This document shows, piece by piece, positions 45,755 through 59,417 of a stretch of DNA of 64,000 bases. Both the position numbers and the translations under genes were made by a program. Source of the stretch: Begonia masoniana (lineage: Eukaryota; Streptophyta; Magnoliopsida; Cucurbitales; Begoniaceae); NCBI GenBank assembly GCA_022432975.1, contig CM039502.1, positions 9,157,151-9,221,150 of the forward strand. Reading direction: 5' to 3'. Every line of letters begins with the position of its first letter. Positions within the stretch are counted from its first letter, which is position 1. A model generated the notes under the pieces. It had not been told where the DNA came from. It saw nothing but the letters and a program-made list of their open reading frames with translations, and searched no databases.

Positions 45755-46011
45755 GAGCTAATGGCCCTCGTCCCCGGCCCATACTTTCTTCAAAGGCCAT
45801 CCTCCCGAGAAATTCGTTAGACCTACGACAAATTAGATTTAGGTCTAACTAATTTCTCGGGAAATATAGATTTTTCGTGTCTAAATCAATTGTGATCTTT
45901 CGAATGATAGTAGTTTTTCACGTAACAAAAAATAGAGATTTAGGTCTAACGAATTTCTCGGGGGGATGGCCTTTGAAGAAAGTGTGGGCCGGGGACGAGG
46001 CCCATTAGCTC
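45755..46011. repeat. Near-perfect 71-bp inverted repeat upstream of prohibitin
   Basis: Arms 45755-45825 and 45941-46011 are reverse complements with only a few mismatches; the loop is about 115 nt. A third partial copy (AGGTCTAACTAATTTCTCGGG) lies in the loop at about 45840-45860. The right arm ends 143 bp before the prohibitin ATG and carries GGGCC / GGCCCA motifs. Confidence 0.93.
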
Positions 46012-46033
46012 AATCCAATACAAAATTGGGAAA

Positions 46034-46102
46034 AGCCCAAATGAAGGGGAGCTTTCCCCTTTTCCAAGGCAAGGATCTTTGGACTTTGATCTTAAACCCT
46101 AA
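46034..46102 (+). promoter_or_regulatory. Prohibitin promoter motifs (site II-like and telo-box)
   Basis: AGCCCAAAT at about 46034 and GGCCCA at about 46000 resemble site II motifs (TGGGCY), and AAACCCTAA at 46094-46102 is a telo-box. This pair is typical of plant genes for mitochondrial and translation proteins. Functional role is inferred from position only. Confidence 0.55.
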
Positions 46103-46153
46103 ACCTACGCGGAAACCTCTCAAAAACCCTCGCCGTTGTTGGTTTTCTTGGAC

Positions 46154-46993
46154 ATGGGTAGCAATCAAGCCGCCGTCTCCTTTCTTACAAACATTGCACG
46201 CGCCGCCTTTGGCCTCGGCGCTGCTGCTACGGTTGTGAATTCTTCCCTCTACACCGTCGATGGCGGCCAGCGCGCTGTTCTTTTTGACAGATTCCGAGGA
46301 GTGATAGACGATACTGTCGGCGAAGGTACTCATTTTCTCATCCCATGGCTTCAGAAGCCCTTCATCTTTGACATTCGCACCCGACCCCACACCTTCTCCT
46401 CCATCTCCGGTACGAAAGATCTCCAGATGGTCAACCTAACGCTTCGTGTCCTTTCCCGCCCCGAAGTCGATCGCCTCCCCTACATATTCAAGACTCTAGG
46501 GCTCGAGTACGACGAAAAGGTTCTTCCTTCGATCGGAAACGAGGTTTTGAAAGCCGTTGTTGCTCAATTTAATGCTGATCAGCTTCTTACTGAGCGTCCT
46601 CATGTTTCGGCGCTGGTTAGGGAGAGTCTCATTCGGCGAGCTAAGGACTTCAATATTGTGCTCGATGATGTGGCTATCACACATCTGTCTTACGGTGCTG
46701 AATTTTCCAGAGCAGTGGAGCAGAAGCAGGTAGCCCAGCAGGAGGCAGAGAGATCCAAATTTGTTGTGGCCAAAGCCGAGCAGGAACGGAGAGCAGCCAT
46801 TATTAGGGCTGAGGGTGAGAGTGAGTCTGCTAAGCTGATTTCGGATGCAACGTCGGCAGTTGGTATGGGGCTTATTGAGCTTAGGAGGATCGAGGCGTCA
46901 AGGGAAGTTGCGTCCACGCTTGCTAGATCCCCCAATGTCTCATACTTGCCAGGTGGGCAAAACATGCTTTTGGCATTGAACCCTTCGCGTTGA
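46154..46993 (+). CDS. PHB3: Prohibitin, PHB3-type, mitochondrial (279 aa)
   Basis: The single coding exon starts at the second Met of the open frame ([20 protein letters not shown]), which is the usual start of plant type-I prohibitins. An N-terminal membrane anchor (~residues 6-30) is followed by the SPFH/prohibitin domain ([15 protein letters not shown].., [10 protein letters not shown], then TLRVLSRPE.., about 30-190). A coiled-coil region ([23 protein letters not shown]) and the C-terminal [13 protein letters not shown] follow. Prohibitins form ring assemblies in the inner mitochondrial membrane that scaffold lipids and proteases and chaperone respiratory subunits. A GTAAGT five bases after the stop suggests an intron in the 3' untranslated region. 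No lesion seen. Confidence 0.95.
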   Translation: MGSNQAAVSFLTNIARAAFGLGAAATVVNSSLYTVDGGQRAVLFDRFRGVIDDTVGEGTHFLIPWLQKPFIFDIRTRPHTFSSISGTKDLQMVNLTLRVLSRPEVDRLPYIFKTLGLEYDEKVLPSIGNEVLKAVVAQFNADQLLTERPHVSALVRESLIRRAKDFNIVLDDVAITHLSYGAEFSRAVEQKQVAQQEAERSKFVVAKAEQERRAAIIRAEGESESAKLISDATSAVGMGLIELRRIEASREVASTLARSPNVSYLPGGQNMLLALNPSR

Positions 46994-49900
46994 ATTGGTA
47001 AGTTTTCTTTCGGTAGACATTCTTTCTGAGTTCTATTGTCTTTTGCTTAAACGTTTGCTGATGGAATTTGAAATGGGATGTTGATGTTTATTTTTGAAGA
47101 GTTCTTCAAATTTAGACCATCTTAGAATTGATAGATGTAGACTAGTTTTTGTGCCTTAGCTTGCTGAGAGCTATGATGTTAAGACCAGGCCAGTCTCAAC
47201 ACACAAACACCCTAGCAAAGAGAAATTCAATTTATAGCACTATTATGACTGGTATTAACCCTATATAGGGAGAATTTCATTGCATATTATCAGTTATTGC
47301 ATGTAGAATGTCTAGGTGTTAATGGTTAACGAAGTTGTTAGAACAACATATATACTCGTAAGAATAACGTAAAATAGTATAGAGAACAAAAATGCTATAA
47401 TGTATCTCGACAACCATTTTGTGTTAAGCTTTTATTATCCAATTTAAAATCTATCATGGTATCAAGGTAGGTAATTTCAAAATCGAGTTCTTGCATCATC
47501 AAAAAATTATCCAATTTAAAAATTAAAATATTCACTTTTTAATGATGAATATTGAAAATTGGCCTATGATTGATGGACCATGTATAAAAATATAAATTAT
47601 TAAATTAATTTCAGTACAATAATTTAGGTCTTTGGGATTGTTAGTAATTCATCATGCCGTTCATAGACACCTTGAATTTATTCCTTGAAAGTCAATATAT
47701 TCATCTCGTAAGTATTTTAACTGTTTTCTGCTTCAATTGTGAGACTAAAGCCCCCCCTTGAAATTGAAGGATATTGGGTAAGTTTTATTTTATCTTGTTA
47801 TTCTCTTTAAAAACTAATTTAAAGAATAAATAAAAACTTTATACTCTCAATGGGTGGTGGCCATGGCCAACGGTTTATCTAAACGGCACTCTATCAAAAC
47901 ACAATATACACTTGATCCAAGGTTCAAGAAAAGAAATACACTCCATTAAATATACAGAAAATACATAAAATTTAGACAGTGTATAACAAATACGTATGCT
48001 ATTGAACGCCACAACCAAAGGTGCACCTAAAACTCAATTCAAATATACACAATATTTATACAATTGGCATTCAAAATGGCTACTCTGTCGGAGGAAGAAC
48101 AGCTAGACTTTGAGAGGGGAACGGGAGATTGAGAGTAGAGATGACTGTGGGAGTTAAGGGGTGCAGAGTCTAAGTTATATGCTCTCCTTTGGAATGAGGT
48201 AGTATAGAGAGAGAATAAAACTGTGGTAGTATAGACTGCAAGCATCATCGTTTCAATTCAGTTTTTCTCAAGTTTTAGTTTAGAAAAGTAAGAACCAAAC
48301 TAACTGAGATTATGGTTTTACAACTCTCCAACCAAATGGACCAAACTAATCATTACTTTTACTTGTCGGATTTGTTTTGTCTTCCATTTTCAATGCAATT
48401 TCGGAGTTAATCATGGAGGTTGTTGTCTTAATTTTCTTTTTCTTTTGTCTGAAGGTACATCTGGTGCTGGAAATGTTCATGGTTTTTCGTTCGACGGAGA
48501 TTATTTCGTTTAATTTGCATCGCCCTAAATGAAACATGAGACTGAAAATTAAAGACAGTGAAATGCCATAGTTCTTGTTTTGTGATACTTTTAGCTGCGA
48601 TTCTCGACTGCCATGCTCTTGCATTACACGTTTTACATGGAGTACACTTTACTTATAGCAGTGAAAGAGCTATCATTTTCTAAACCAGCTTTCGCTATAC
48701 ATATGCTACCTGGGAGGTTCTGTACCTTACTTCAGGTTTACTCTACAAAAATAAATAAATAAAAAGACGTAAATCCTTTAGTTGCATGATAAATTTGTCT
48801 CATCTTTACCATGTTAGTTCTTTTTTTATTTTTTTTTTTGGTGGAAATCTTGGTTCTATTTCTTTACATAACTAGTTTCATTGTTTTTGCAAAGAATTTA
48901 AAATTGTTGAAAACCAAACTATAGTCGAAAAAAATAGAAAATGATAGACGTCAAAGACAGGAAAAAATCAAATCACTGGAGTCTCTTTGAGCCCTGCAAT
49001 GTTTCCTTACACAAGACAAGTGGTGGCTGGTAATTAACTACCATTCCAATTTCCAACAAGAGATCGCGACGGTTTTTTTTTGGGGCACAAGAGAATTAGA
49101 CTCTTGGAGGAGCTCACCTTCAAAGACAAGAGCTTCAACATCATTGTAGTTAAACGAAACATTGAGATTGACTGGGAATTATTTACTTGGAAGATTACGT
49201 ATTACCGATGGAAGGAGGTGAGGTGGTCCACCTTGTTCCGGCTGACTTCCGGTGGAGGTCTAATGGTTAGGCCTTGATCAAGAAAAACAAAATCCAGGCC
49301 GATGACCTTGATACAACACTAACCCGATCGAACGGAAGACCGTAAACCAAAACCAAACGGTAGGAAATAAGTGATCAACATGCACTCTCGTGTTATTTTG
49401 ACATGTTATTTGTATTCATTGTATCTCAACGGCATAATGATAAAAATACATTAACAAATTGTTAGTGCATAAAATTAAAATGTAAATTAGCAGCCACTAT
49501 TGTTTCAGATAACTTTATCAAAAAACCTCACTCAATTTCTGATCTTGCCTATGAATAATCTTATTAGCTTCCTCCAACTAAATAAAATAAAGAGTAAGGT
49601 TTATATATTCAATTTTATAGGTCGGTTTTCTGGTCAAAGTCAACACTTAATTTTATAAAAAAAAAAAATTCTATAAGGATTTTATATTGAAAACAAAAAT
49701 TACAAAAAAAAAAAAAAAAAAACTATGACTGACTATCATCCAGTGAAAAATAATTTTTTTTTCGCTGTAAATAATAATATTAAAAAAATAACTGTCAAAA
49801 TACTTAGAACTATAAACTCATTTATTAATAAAAAAATTAATTACATCTCATAATTCATCGTCAATAAGAAACTCTCATTTCGATGAAGTCATATAGCTGA

Positions 49901-50233
49901 AACAAACTGAATATAATTTTCCGTCCTAATTTTATAAACTTCAAATAGCAATATTTATGATTCTAAACTATAATTTTCAAAAAATGAAGGTAGCTTTCCC
50001 TTGGGAAGTAGGGACATTGCTTTAACGATGATCCAAACATGCAACAAAGAAATCCATTGTCACAAACCAGACAACCATGTATAAGAAGTAACACGTGATA
50101 GATTACATATATTATCATCTCACACAAAAGCTCAAACCTTATTTCGGATTCTATCTCGGAGAATTCGATCAAACATCTCTCAACGTGCTTTGTAAATATA
50201 ATTATATATCGGCAAGCTCGAGCTTTGTTAATC
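46994..50233. other. Intergenic region between prohibitin and G6PDH
   Basis: It includes the prohibitin 3' untranslated region and the G6PDH 3' end. Several short ORFs (for example 48346-48624 minus, 49080-49277 plus) have no recognisable similarity or coding context. AT-rich stretches and poly-A runs near 49700-49730 are the only low-complexity features. No RNA gene identified. Confidence 0.4.
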
Positions 50234-53200
50234 TTACAGGGTTGGAGGAATCCATATGTAGCCTAGAGTTTGAACATATCCGGCTTTTTCCAGGAGCTCA
50301 TCCGCCGCCGCAGGACCACGGCTACCCGGAACATATGAAGTCGACTTGAGTTCACCCCTGTCGATTCTATGCAAAAGAGGCGTGAAAATCTCCCACGCAG
50401 CCTGATAATTTTCAGAAATCCAATCGTAATTAAAGTATGTTCACCATTTGTTAGGATCTATTATAATTTTAGCTATGAATTGAGTACCTTCAACTCATCA
50501 CGACGAACAAAATGCTGCTGATCACCTCTTATTCTGCCAAACAATAAATGAAATGGCTTTAATTGGTTCGATTGAGTAGAATATTATTTTGTATTTTCTT
50601 TTTAGAAAAAGCTTTATATTAGAACCAAAAAGTTGCAACTCGTTGAGGGGAGAGAAACTCCAAACGACCAAGACAAAGTTGCCAATGCAGTAAGATAAGA
50701 AATCAAAAAACAAAATGCAACCGATCAGAATTAAGTGTCAAGAACATACGTGTCGAGAATTAGTCGTTCATATGCCTCGGGGATTATAACATCTTGATAA
50801 CGTTGCCTGTATGACAGATCTAATTCACTCTGCACGGCAGTCATCTCGAGCCCCGGCTGTTTGACCTGTACAACCATAGTCTCAAACCTCAATGTCGTTG
50901 AGCAGGATAAAGTCAAAGAAACTAGTATTAATTGCATATGCATGAGGTCAATATTATTGCAACTAAAGAGGTTTAGACTTCAAGTCATAGTATCCTCGTA
51001 CCATCAGCTTCATGTACATAGCTTCAGAAGGTTGAAGTCGTATGACAAACTCATTCCTCCCATGCTTTTTACCAACATCTGCCCAATGAGATCAGAATAT
51101 ACATTAACACTAATTGCCATACTTAAAGCTAAGCAGATATATGTTGAAGATGCTAATCACTCAGCTCAAACGTTTGAAGCCTTACATTTGAATATGTCAC
51201 CAGGGACATCCTTGAACTGAATTCTTATTTCTGCTTTTCTTGAGTTTAACGCTTTGCCTGCCTTTAATATAAAGGGTACACCTGAAGGATTAAAAATAGA
51301 CAATTCATTACGGGGTTCAATAGCTTTCAGTTCAGTGACAGCAAAGAAGATAAGTGATTACCTTCCCATCTTTCATTATGTATTCTTAAAATTACTGTTG
51401 CAAATGTTGGTGTGTTTGAGTCATCGGGAACTGTTGGATCGTCCTTTGTAGCCTTCGTATTGTCCAAGCACTACCTCTTCGTCTTTAATTGGGAGCACTG
51501 ACTGAAGAACCTGGATTAAACAAAATAACAAAAATTGTATAAAGATTTTTTTAGTCACATATACTCCTTGAAATCTATAAATCTGCTACAGTCAAGTCAC
51601 AAGAAACTATGCCAGGTTAATCATAGACAAAAAATTAAAAAACGAGCCGACGACAGGCAACACTTCTTAATATGCTATTGTTACAGAAAAACAATAAAAA
51701 CAACCTTCACTTTTTCATCACGAATGTGCTCAGGTTTAAGGGAAATAGGCTTCTCCATGGCAACAAGACAGAGGACCTGAAGGAAGTCAGATAAAAAGAG
51801 AAAGAATCCAATGATCAAAAGATAAAATTTCTGATGGTTGCATTAGTGCACTGATAAGAGTCCTATGATGGTAAATTTGGAGGGGATTTCAAGTGTGATA
51901 AATCACATTAGGAAGTCATGCATTATTGGAAACAGTTTGAGTGATGCAGCAAGTCATAACGTATTGGCAACTGTGCGAGTGATGTATTTGTTAAAATTTA
52001 AAAGTATAGACAAGCTCCAACTGACGGCACAAGAACAATGTAAGCTGTTGCCTTTTCTAACTCCATTACCACTCTTTAACTGACTCATGAGAATTGAAAA
52101 AGATCCAATATGATTTTTTTTTTTTTTTTGTCTTTATGCACCCACAATTTGCAATCTATAATTTCTCTACGTCAAAGTCTTACCTGTAGTAGGTGATTCT
52201 GAATTATATCACGGATAATTCTGCCAAAACAAAATAAAAAAATTAATTACTGAATGACTTGACTTGTGATACTTTGCATTGAATATCTCAGAATTCTCAA
52301 TGCTGGACTACCAGAAGATTCTTCTTCAAGAGTAATGGAAAGATCTTAAAAAATATCTCGTCTACCGACTGAAACTTCGAAGGTGAAAAACCTTTTACAA
52401 GAATAGAGAATTTTCTAGAGTTTGAAAGAATTTTTTGTAAGAACTGCTTTGTGATAGATAACAACAGCAAAAAATCTCATGTGAAGAACCCTGTATTGAT
52501 TAAAATATCACGTTTGCCAACTGAAACTTTGAATGTGAAAAACTTTTACAAGGAATAAAGCATTTTATAGAGCTAAAAATTTTTTTTGTTAAGGACTACT
52601 TTGCGACAGACAACAAAAAAGAAATAGAGTGAAGTACCCATATTGATCAAAATATCCTCCTCGTCCTTCAGTCCCAAAATCCTCCCTGAATACGATCTGC
52701 CAGCGAAGCAAATAAAAATGACAATTTGGAGTATTATCCTTTCAAATACCTCATCCATGGAGGAGGAAAAAAAATCCACATCATCATTCATCATAGATGG
52801 ATATGTATACAATTAATAAAGTAACCATTAGAACAAAACTTGACTCAGAAAATAAGACAACAATGGCATGTCAGTAACATGGTTCCTCAAAAACCAAAAG
52901 CCTCACCTGTACATTGTCAATGTTATCACGGTTCCAAAGTGGCAAAAACATGCGATTTGCAAAACGAAGTACTAGCTGCACAAGGAGAGGCATAAGCAGA
53001 TGTATAAAACAAGGACGATATTTAACACTTATTTATTCATATATTACCAAATTTTGCACCAATTCTTTTCCCAAATAGTGATCGATACGGTAAATTTGCG
53101 GCTCATTAAATAACTCTCCGATTTGTGTACTTAGAAGCTCGGCTGATGCTAAATCCCTTCCAAATGGCTTCTCAACAACGATTCGAGTCCATCCACCAAG

Positions 53201-54525
53201 ATTAGCTAAAAAGATATAGTAAAATCCAATAATAATGAAAGAGCATTCCATAAACACAAAAATGATGTCATGCATATCTATTTGCAAGTTATAACAATAA
53301 TACTGCTGAGCATCATAAAGCTTACATTTATTCATGCAATAATGCTTGATCATCTTGCAGACAGATGGATATACAGATGGAGGAAGAGCAAAATAGAAGA
53401 GCCTTCGAGATGATCCTTCAATACTATTATTGCAGATCTCATGCTTTGAAATTTCATTGTCTAACAGCTGAAAACCCTCAGCAGAATCATATGAACCACT
53501 TACATATTTGATCTGCAAAAAAAAAAAAAATCATTGAACCACTAGGAAGAATCCATGTATGTCCACAACTAATTTGAGTACAAACTTTCAGAAGTAAGGT
53601 CTCCACAAACCAGCTGAAGAAACTTGGTTACATCTTTCAATAGCTCCCTTGCGGCGGCAGCTTTGTCACCGACCAAATATCTGCAGTTATTATCAGATTT
53701 ATGGTCAATTATCTTCAAGGCAATATTTCATGGAATACATAGTTGAGCATGATTGAGCGGATGTATAACTGTGTTTGAACACAAAATTTGTATGTTATAA
53801 CCATCAGCTTTGCTTAATACATAAAAGAATACACCACACATGATAGAATTGCTCCTATTTATTGAAAAGTTGGGGAGCAGAATAGAAAGGCAACAACATA
53901 AGGAATGTATCTCACCCTCGTATTCTGTCTCTTAAATCGTCGTCGGAAATATTTGTCCTGGCATACCCAAAAATGTGAACTTCATTCGACTGAAAGAACC
54001 CCTGTTACAACAATAGCAAATCTTACTCTGCATTCCAGCATAGGAGCAAATAATTCCACAAAAAAAAAAAAGAAGAAAAAGAGTCAAATACTTCACTATT
54101 GTACTACATTAGACATTGAGTTGTCCCTAAAAAAAAAAGCAATAACAATCGTAAACTCTCACATAGGAGAAATTGCTACCAGGTCGTTTATGGTAATAAT
54201 AAATCATATAAACAACAAAGGTATGTATCTCAAATGATCTTCAGCATGAACTAAGACAATTAAATAAAGGCCGAAATCAGAAGACTGAAATGCTTCAGGT
54301 CCCGAAACGACCTAGTTGAATGAGATTGCAACAGTTAACCCATTATCGAACCTGGCGGAAAAGGTTGAAGAGAGCTGGAAAGGTCTTCTTCTTAGCAAGA
54401 TCTCCAGATGCGCCGAGCACAACAATGGACAGGAAGCCAGTTTCAGACACATTTTCAACTTCCCTTGAGAAAGACTCATTTCTTGAAGTAACTCTTTTCT
54501 CACAGTGCCATAAACCTGAATCCAT
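50234..54525 (-). CDS. Cytosolic glucose-6-phosphate dehydrogenase with a 1-base frameshift (520 codons if intact)
   Basis: Fifteen minus-strand coding exons, with GT-AG borders: 54525-54352, 54001-53916, 53680-53611, 53512-53326, 53205-53048, 52975-52907, 52696-52638, 52220-52184, 51776-51705, 51510-51362, 51281-51186, 51078-51002, 50865-50750, 50533-50488, 50401-50234. The product has the NADP-binding GASGDLA motif (38-44) and the catalytic RIDHYLGKE (212-220), and lacks a plastid transit peptide, matching cytosolic G6PD5/6. It oxidises glucose 6-phosphate to 6-phosphogluconolactone, making NADPH. Exon 10 has one extra base at 51443-51444 (AAAGGACG for AAAGACG, codon ~326). As written, translation stops eight codons later. 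The leader contains an upstream ATG frame starting at 55004. Confidence 0.92.
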
Positions 54526-56263
54526 CTCAGTTGAGATCCCCACAGAAACCTCAATATCTCCGTCGACTACGGTCAAGGTACACTGGTATTGGCTGTAAAA
54601 ATATGATCAAATGTCAAGGTGAGAGAGAGATCTAGATTGACGTTTAGGACCGGCCAGAGTAGCTTTTCAGCTTTACAGAATAAACTATTCATCAAAGTCA
54701 ACGATATCAATAATATCCATCAATTACTCGCATAGAAACAGAAAAGCGAACAGATCCAGAAGTAGAGAACTAAATTCAGATTTAAGTACGAAAAAGGAAA
54801 GTAGAGCGAGAATCAGAGAGCCAAAAATCGAGATCAAATAAAACAAACATACGGAAACAGCTTCCAGAAGTATATCGTGCAGTCAAATCAGAATTGGACA
54901 AGCGGAAAGAAGACTGAGAAAGCAGAAGAAGAAGAAATGTGGCTCACCTTCCCCTCTTCTGGCCGAGAGTTTGGGTAGGTAGCAATGGAGGTGACGAAAC
55001 ACATGGTAGCTCTGTCAGAGAAAAGAGAGTCGGCTTGGTCTTCTCACCCAACTCCACGGCAGTCAATCGTCAAGGGGTCCTTTCACCTTTAGACCCCTCT
55101 ATTGTTACATAATTCGCTTCCTGTCCCTTGACGTGGCGTTTAGTAAAGAGGAGGGTGGGGCCAAAAGTTAAAAAACTACGAAAGAGAAAGGTGGTTAGGT
55201 GGGAATATCTTAACGAGGGAGGAGCTAATTGATAGAGTGATGTCCGACGTTGTCCATCTAACTATTGATGTAAATTGTAATCTAGCCATGAAAATGCACA
55301 TAATTACATGATTATGCCATGTTGCTATTAAATTAATTAATTTAGAATTGCATGTATGTGCCCTTACATTTTACTTATTAAATTTAATATTAATAAATTA
55401 AAATTTGAAATAAACATGGAATTAATGCATCAAAGTTAGCATTAAAATAAGAAGATTTGATGGAGAGTTAGCAGTAAAAGTCAAAGATTTAAAGCTCACC
55501 AACCAATCATGTCTTTGGTTGGAATAAGTTGCTCATCCACTCAATTAATCCCAACGATACCTAAAAATCTGCATAAACAAGTATCTCCCCTAGTACTAGA
55601 ATTATGTTTTTCTCTCCCAACTTAGCCTCGTTAGCAAGAAGGGCCACCCGTTGAAATTAGATCTAGGTCAGAACCAACCCACCTTGCAGTAGACCAAGAC
55701 CCGAGCATAGCCAGGCCCATCCTAAATAGGATGGTCTGAAGTTGGGGCTGCCGACCTTGGATCCTCAAGCCGGCATGTGGGCCCCGTGGAGATCCACATT
55801 TCCGACTTTTCAGCCTTGCGACCATAAAACAAAAATCATCCAAAATAGGTTAAAAAATCAACTTGCCTGTTGGGAAACAGGCCCCGGTCCAGCCAGGCCT
55901 GGGCGAGCCCACATTCACGGCCAATTGCTGACAGTGCCAGGTTACAGGTTATCTAAGGAAACAACAGTTCACAATAAAATCCTAAAAAAATGCAAAGATT
56001 TAATTCCCAAAATGGCTTTGATTTAATTAGATATATCTAACATTATGCATGTCCAGACAGATGAATGACATTGCAGAAAAGGACAGCACAAATTGAAAAC
56101 AAAGACAAAACAAGGAATTGGGAAACTTGCAATTTGTGCACCTTTAACATAATGAAGCTTCTATCATATTTATACAAGGGAAAGCTTACAGGGACCATGA
56201 TTCTCTCTTAAACCACTCTAATCAGGAACACTTGACCAGCACTCAGTTTTAGAGTGGCGAGAA
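54526..56263. other. G6PDH leader and spacer to PUX1
   Basis: A leader exon near 54940-55010 (minus) ends at a GT donor (AAG|GTGAGC) and would join the acceptor near 54592. It contains an ATG at 55004 whose frame stops after about 33 codons, a possible upstream ORF. A G+C-rich patch at 55680-55930 with CAGGCCC / GGGCC motifs looks repeat-derived but has no clear ends. The part next to 56264 should be the PUX1 3' untranslated region. Confidence 0.45.
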
Positions 56264-59200
56264 TCACATTTTCAGCCACTTTGGCTTGATCGGCTTTTTA
56301 TCCTTGGGCTTTTGCTCTACTATCGGAGCGGAGGGAACCACTGGCTCGGATTCTGCGGCAGGTTGAGGAGACTCGACTTTCTCAGTTTTGATTTCCAAAT
56401 TTTTAAGAGACATAATCTCATCTTTTAAAAACGGAAGCAAATTAGCTGTCGTAGCATCGTCACCTGAGAAATTCATAATAAACAGGTGTCAGTCATTATA
56501 ATTTGTAAGCTTTCTGAACCAATTTTGTTCTTCCTTTTACCTAGAAGAAATGGGAGATGGTTAGCGAACATTCAACGTGATAAAAACAAATCAATAAAAG
56601 GAATAAGAGAAGCTGTTCCCTGGTTCGAACCAAATAATATTGCCAAGAAGCGGGAATGTTGACACCACTTAGAATGTACATTTTATGGAGGATGTTGGTC
56701 GTAAAGGTAGTTTGTTTTGAATATTTTTTAACTCTCGTTAATAATTATTTCTTTTCGTACAATTTTTTTAGTGCATAAAACAGTATCTGATTCATTGCCA
56801 TTAGAAGTTATATCTAACAATTCTATTTGCTATTATAAGTATTTAAAAGCAGAAAAATGAGAGAAAAGAAAAGTTATGAGGCATAATAGAATGGTAATAT
56901 TTTACAACACAACACAACACATCATTCGCTATACACGACAATATTTTACAACACAAAATCATATGCCACAAATAATAGCAAAGATAACTCATGGTATAAG
57001 ACGTTGACTAATCAGTGTCAGCTCTTACGGTGACAAATTTTCGCACTGCATTAATTATCCAATGTGGATTTTTAGTCTAGCTGAAAAATATTTTTATGTA
57101 CCCTGAGGCAGCTAACCATTAACCACTACACACTTACCTGTTGACGATCAGACAAGTGCAGTGCAAGTTTTAAAAAACGTTTATAACAAATCAACAAGTG
57201 TGGTATTGAATGAGATAAGTAGTTTCATCACAAAGGGATGTAGCTCAACTGGATGAGTGACAAATACCGACCATAAGATTTTGTAAATATAGAATTAAAA
57301 TCTCAAAGGGGCAATATTGCTTAGAAGGTTAGCTAACCTTTTTGCTGATCATACATGAAATAGACTATAGCTCCAGGAACAAAACCAGCAGAGAAAAAAT
57401 CTTGAGTCATATCTTTTATCTGCTTTTTTGGAGGAGTTGTGTCTGCAATAATATGAAGTAAAATTAAGCGACCTGCAGCTAATATTGCCAGGAGACATCT
57501 TTCAAAGAGACATTAGCATAATAAAAATTTCTTTGAAAGATTCTCTGTATTCACAAGACATACAAATAAAGAATGGTAGCTCTGGATGACAAACAACTTT
57601 TGTAAGAAGGTCAACCAAATTTTGTATTGTTTCAGAAGGATGAAATGCCGCCTCTAAAGTGTGATTATCAGGAAACCGAACCCTTATAATGGCCTGCACA
57701 CATAAGCAGATGAGCTAGATGGTGAAGTAACTTTTTTCACTGAATAAGAGTGCACACAGGATATGGAATTCGCCAACCATTCTACCAATAACAAAAAATT
57801 AAATATTTGAATCATTGTATAGATAAAAAAAAAATTAACTGAAGTATCAATTCTCTGACAAGCACCTTTGTTATCCTTGATCTGCGAGCTGCCTCTTCTG
57901 CTTCCCTAATTTTCCGTGTTTTCAAAAACTTATCTGTTAAAAAATGTATCAGTCATTAATTTTATATGATCTTTGCAAATAACTAATCAGGTGATAAACT
58001 TAGATACTTCAATCAATGACATAATCAAATTTATAAGTGAATTCATTCCATAAGTTACCTACACATTTATTATCATGACAAGGGAAAATGGAAAGGAGCC
58101 TTTTTCTTGACAAAAAGGTCATAAAACTTACCTTCCTTCTTAGTTGATAGCATTCGATAATAATCCTCTGCAGTGAACTCATAAAATTCATCAGTTTCCC
58201 CTGCTTAAAAAAAAAATGAACAGAATAAGAAAATGTTAGACACGTGTGATTGTAAGTAAACAGAGGAATCAAGCCTTTAAAGATATGAGAACGAAGAACA
58301 TTTCCATTGTTTTAGTCCAAGAAGTAAGACTTCAAGTAAACATCATACCACTATCAGTCACTTCTGGGGATGAAGAAAGAGACATCGTCTCAAACACACG
58401 TATTTCTCGACCAAATTTTTCCTTGGCTTCCATGAGCTTAGCCTTACCTCCAAAAAAATATGGAAAAAATCAACACACTTAAACAACAATAAAGCACAAC
58501 ATTAAATCTTAATTTGATCAGCTAAATAATTATGCCCCAGTGGAGAAGCAGCTTTTTTAAGCCCAGACAAACAATTCACCATCATTTATCAAGATCAATT
58601 TTCTAAAAATTGTAATGCTTCTTTGTTAGAAGTTAAGACTGACAATGATTCAATGCCCTTTGAACAATTACTATAATAATTAACAGCAATTCTTTTTCAA
58701 CGAGATGCAATAAAAGCAGCAATCAGTTTATTAACGCACTGATATTTCTTTTACAGCATGAGTTTAGCTGCATTCATAATCTACTCAAGATAATGGAAAA
58801 AAATAAGTTGAAAAAAAAAATTGTAGAATCATGAATGAATATTTTGGAAAGTTTGTCTTTTCAGACATGAAGCTAAACAAAAACGACTGAATTCAGCAAA
58901 CAAAAAATAACAAAATATCAAAAAACTTTCTAATTTTGAATTTGTGTGCTAGTAGACGACCTTCAGCTTTTATTTTATTAAAGTTTTTGTTTTTCATGAC
59001 CAATGTATTAATAATAGGCACCATATTATCATGATACTTTTAACAGACTCTACTCTCAACTCAAATTTTTTAAAGTAATTTCTGTATATTATGTTGAAGT
59101 GAACTTGGATTTTAAATTGAGCTCATCCAATAAATTCGTATTTCATCTCCTCTTAATAGACAAAAACATAGAACCAAGCAATCAACCATTAAAGCACAAT

Positions 59201-59417
59201 AACATTAGGAATAAAAAAAAAAAACACATCAAATTCATCATCCAAACCTTATAACAGATTTCCAGATAAGATTAAGGTGATAAAAAATACAGCAAAACTA
59301 CAAAATCTAAACGCTAAAAGTTGCACGGAAGACCTTAGCCGATTCAGCGTCCATAAGTTGAATGTCAGTGAGCCTCCTTCTCTTCAAAGATAACGAAGAA
59401 AAACCATCATAAACCAT
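56264..59417 (-). CDS. PUX1: UBX-domain protein, PUX1-like (247 aa)
   Basis: Minus-strand exons 59417-59334, 58436-58349, 58200-58132, 57933-57866, 57693-57564, 57442-57338, 56463-56264 total 744 nt and join in frame. The protein starts MVYDGFSSLSLKRRRLTD. An acidic middle (DEFYEFTAEDYYRMLSTKK) is followed by a UBX domain from about residue 104 (IIRVRFPDNHTLEAAFHPSE), with a TTPPKKQIKD stretch and a GAIVYF end. A Pro/Glu-rich tail ends KPKWLKM. Order and length match Arabidopsis PUX1, which binds the AAA-ATPase CDC48 and promotes disassembly of its hexamer. The exon 2 start is chosen by homology because several AGs are close together. No lesion found. Confidence 0.9.

Noticed and set aside
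55742..56026. 94-codon ORF in the G+C-rich patch
   Set aside because: Composition-driven; no domain and no splice context. The patch itself looks repeat-derived.
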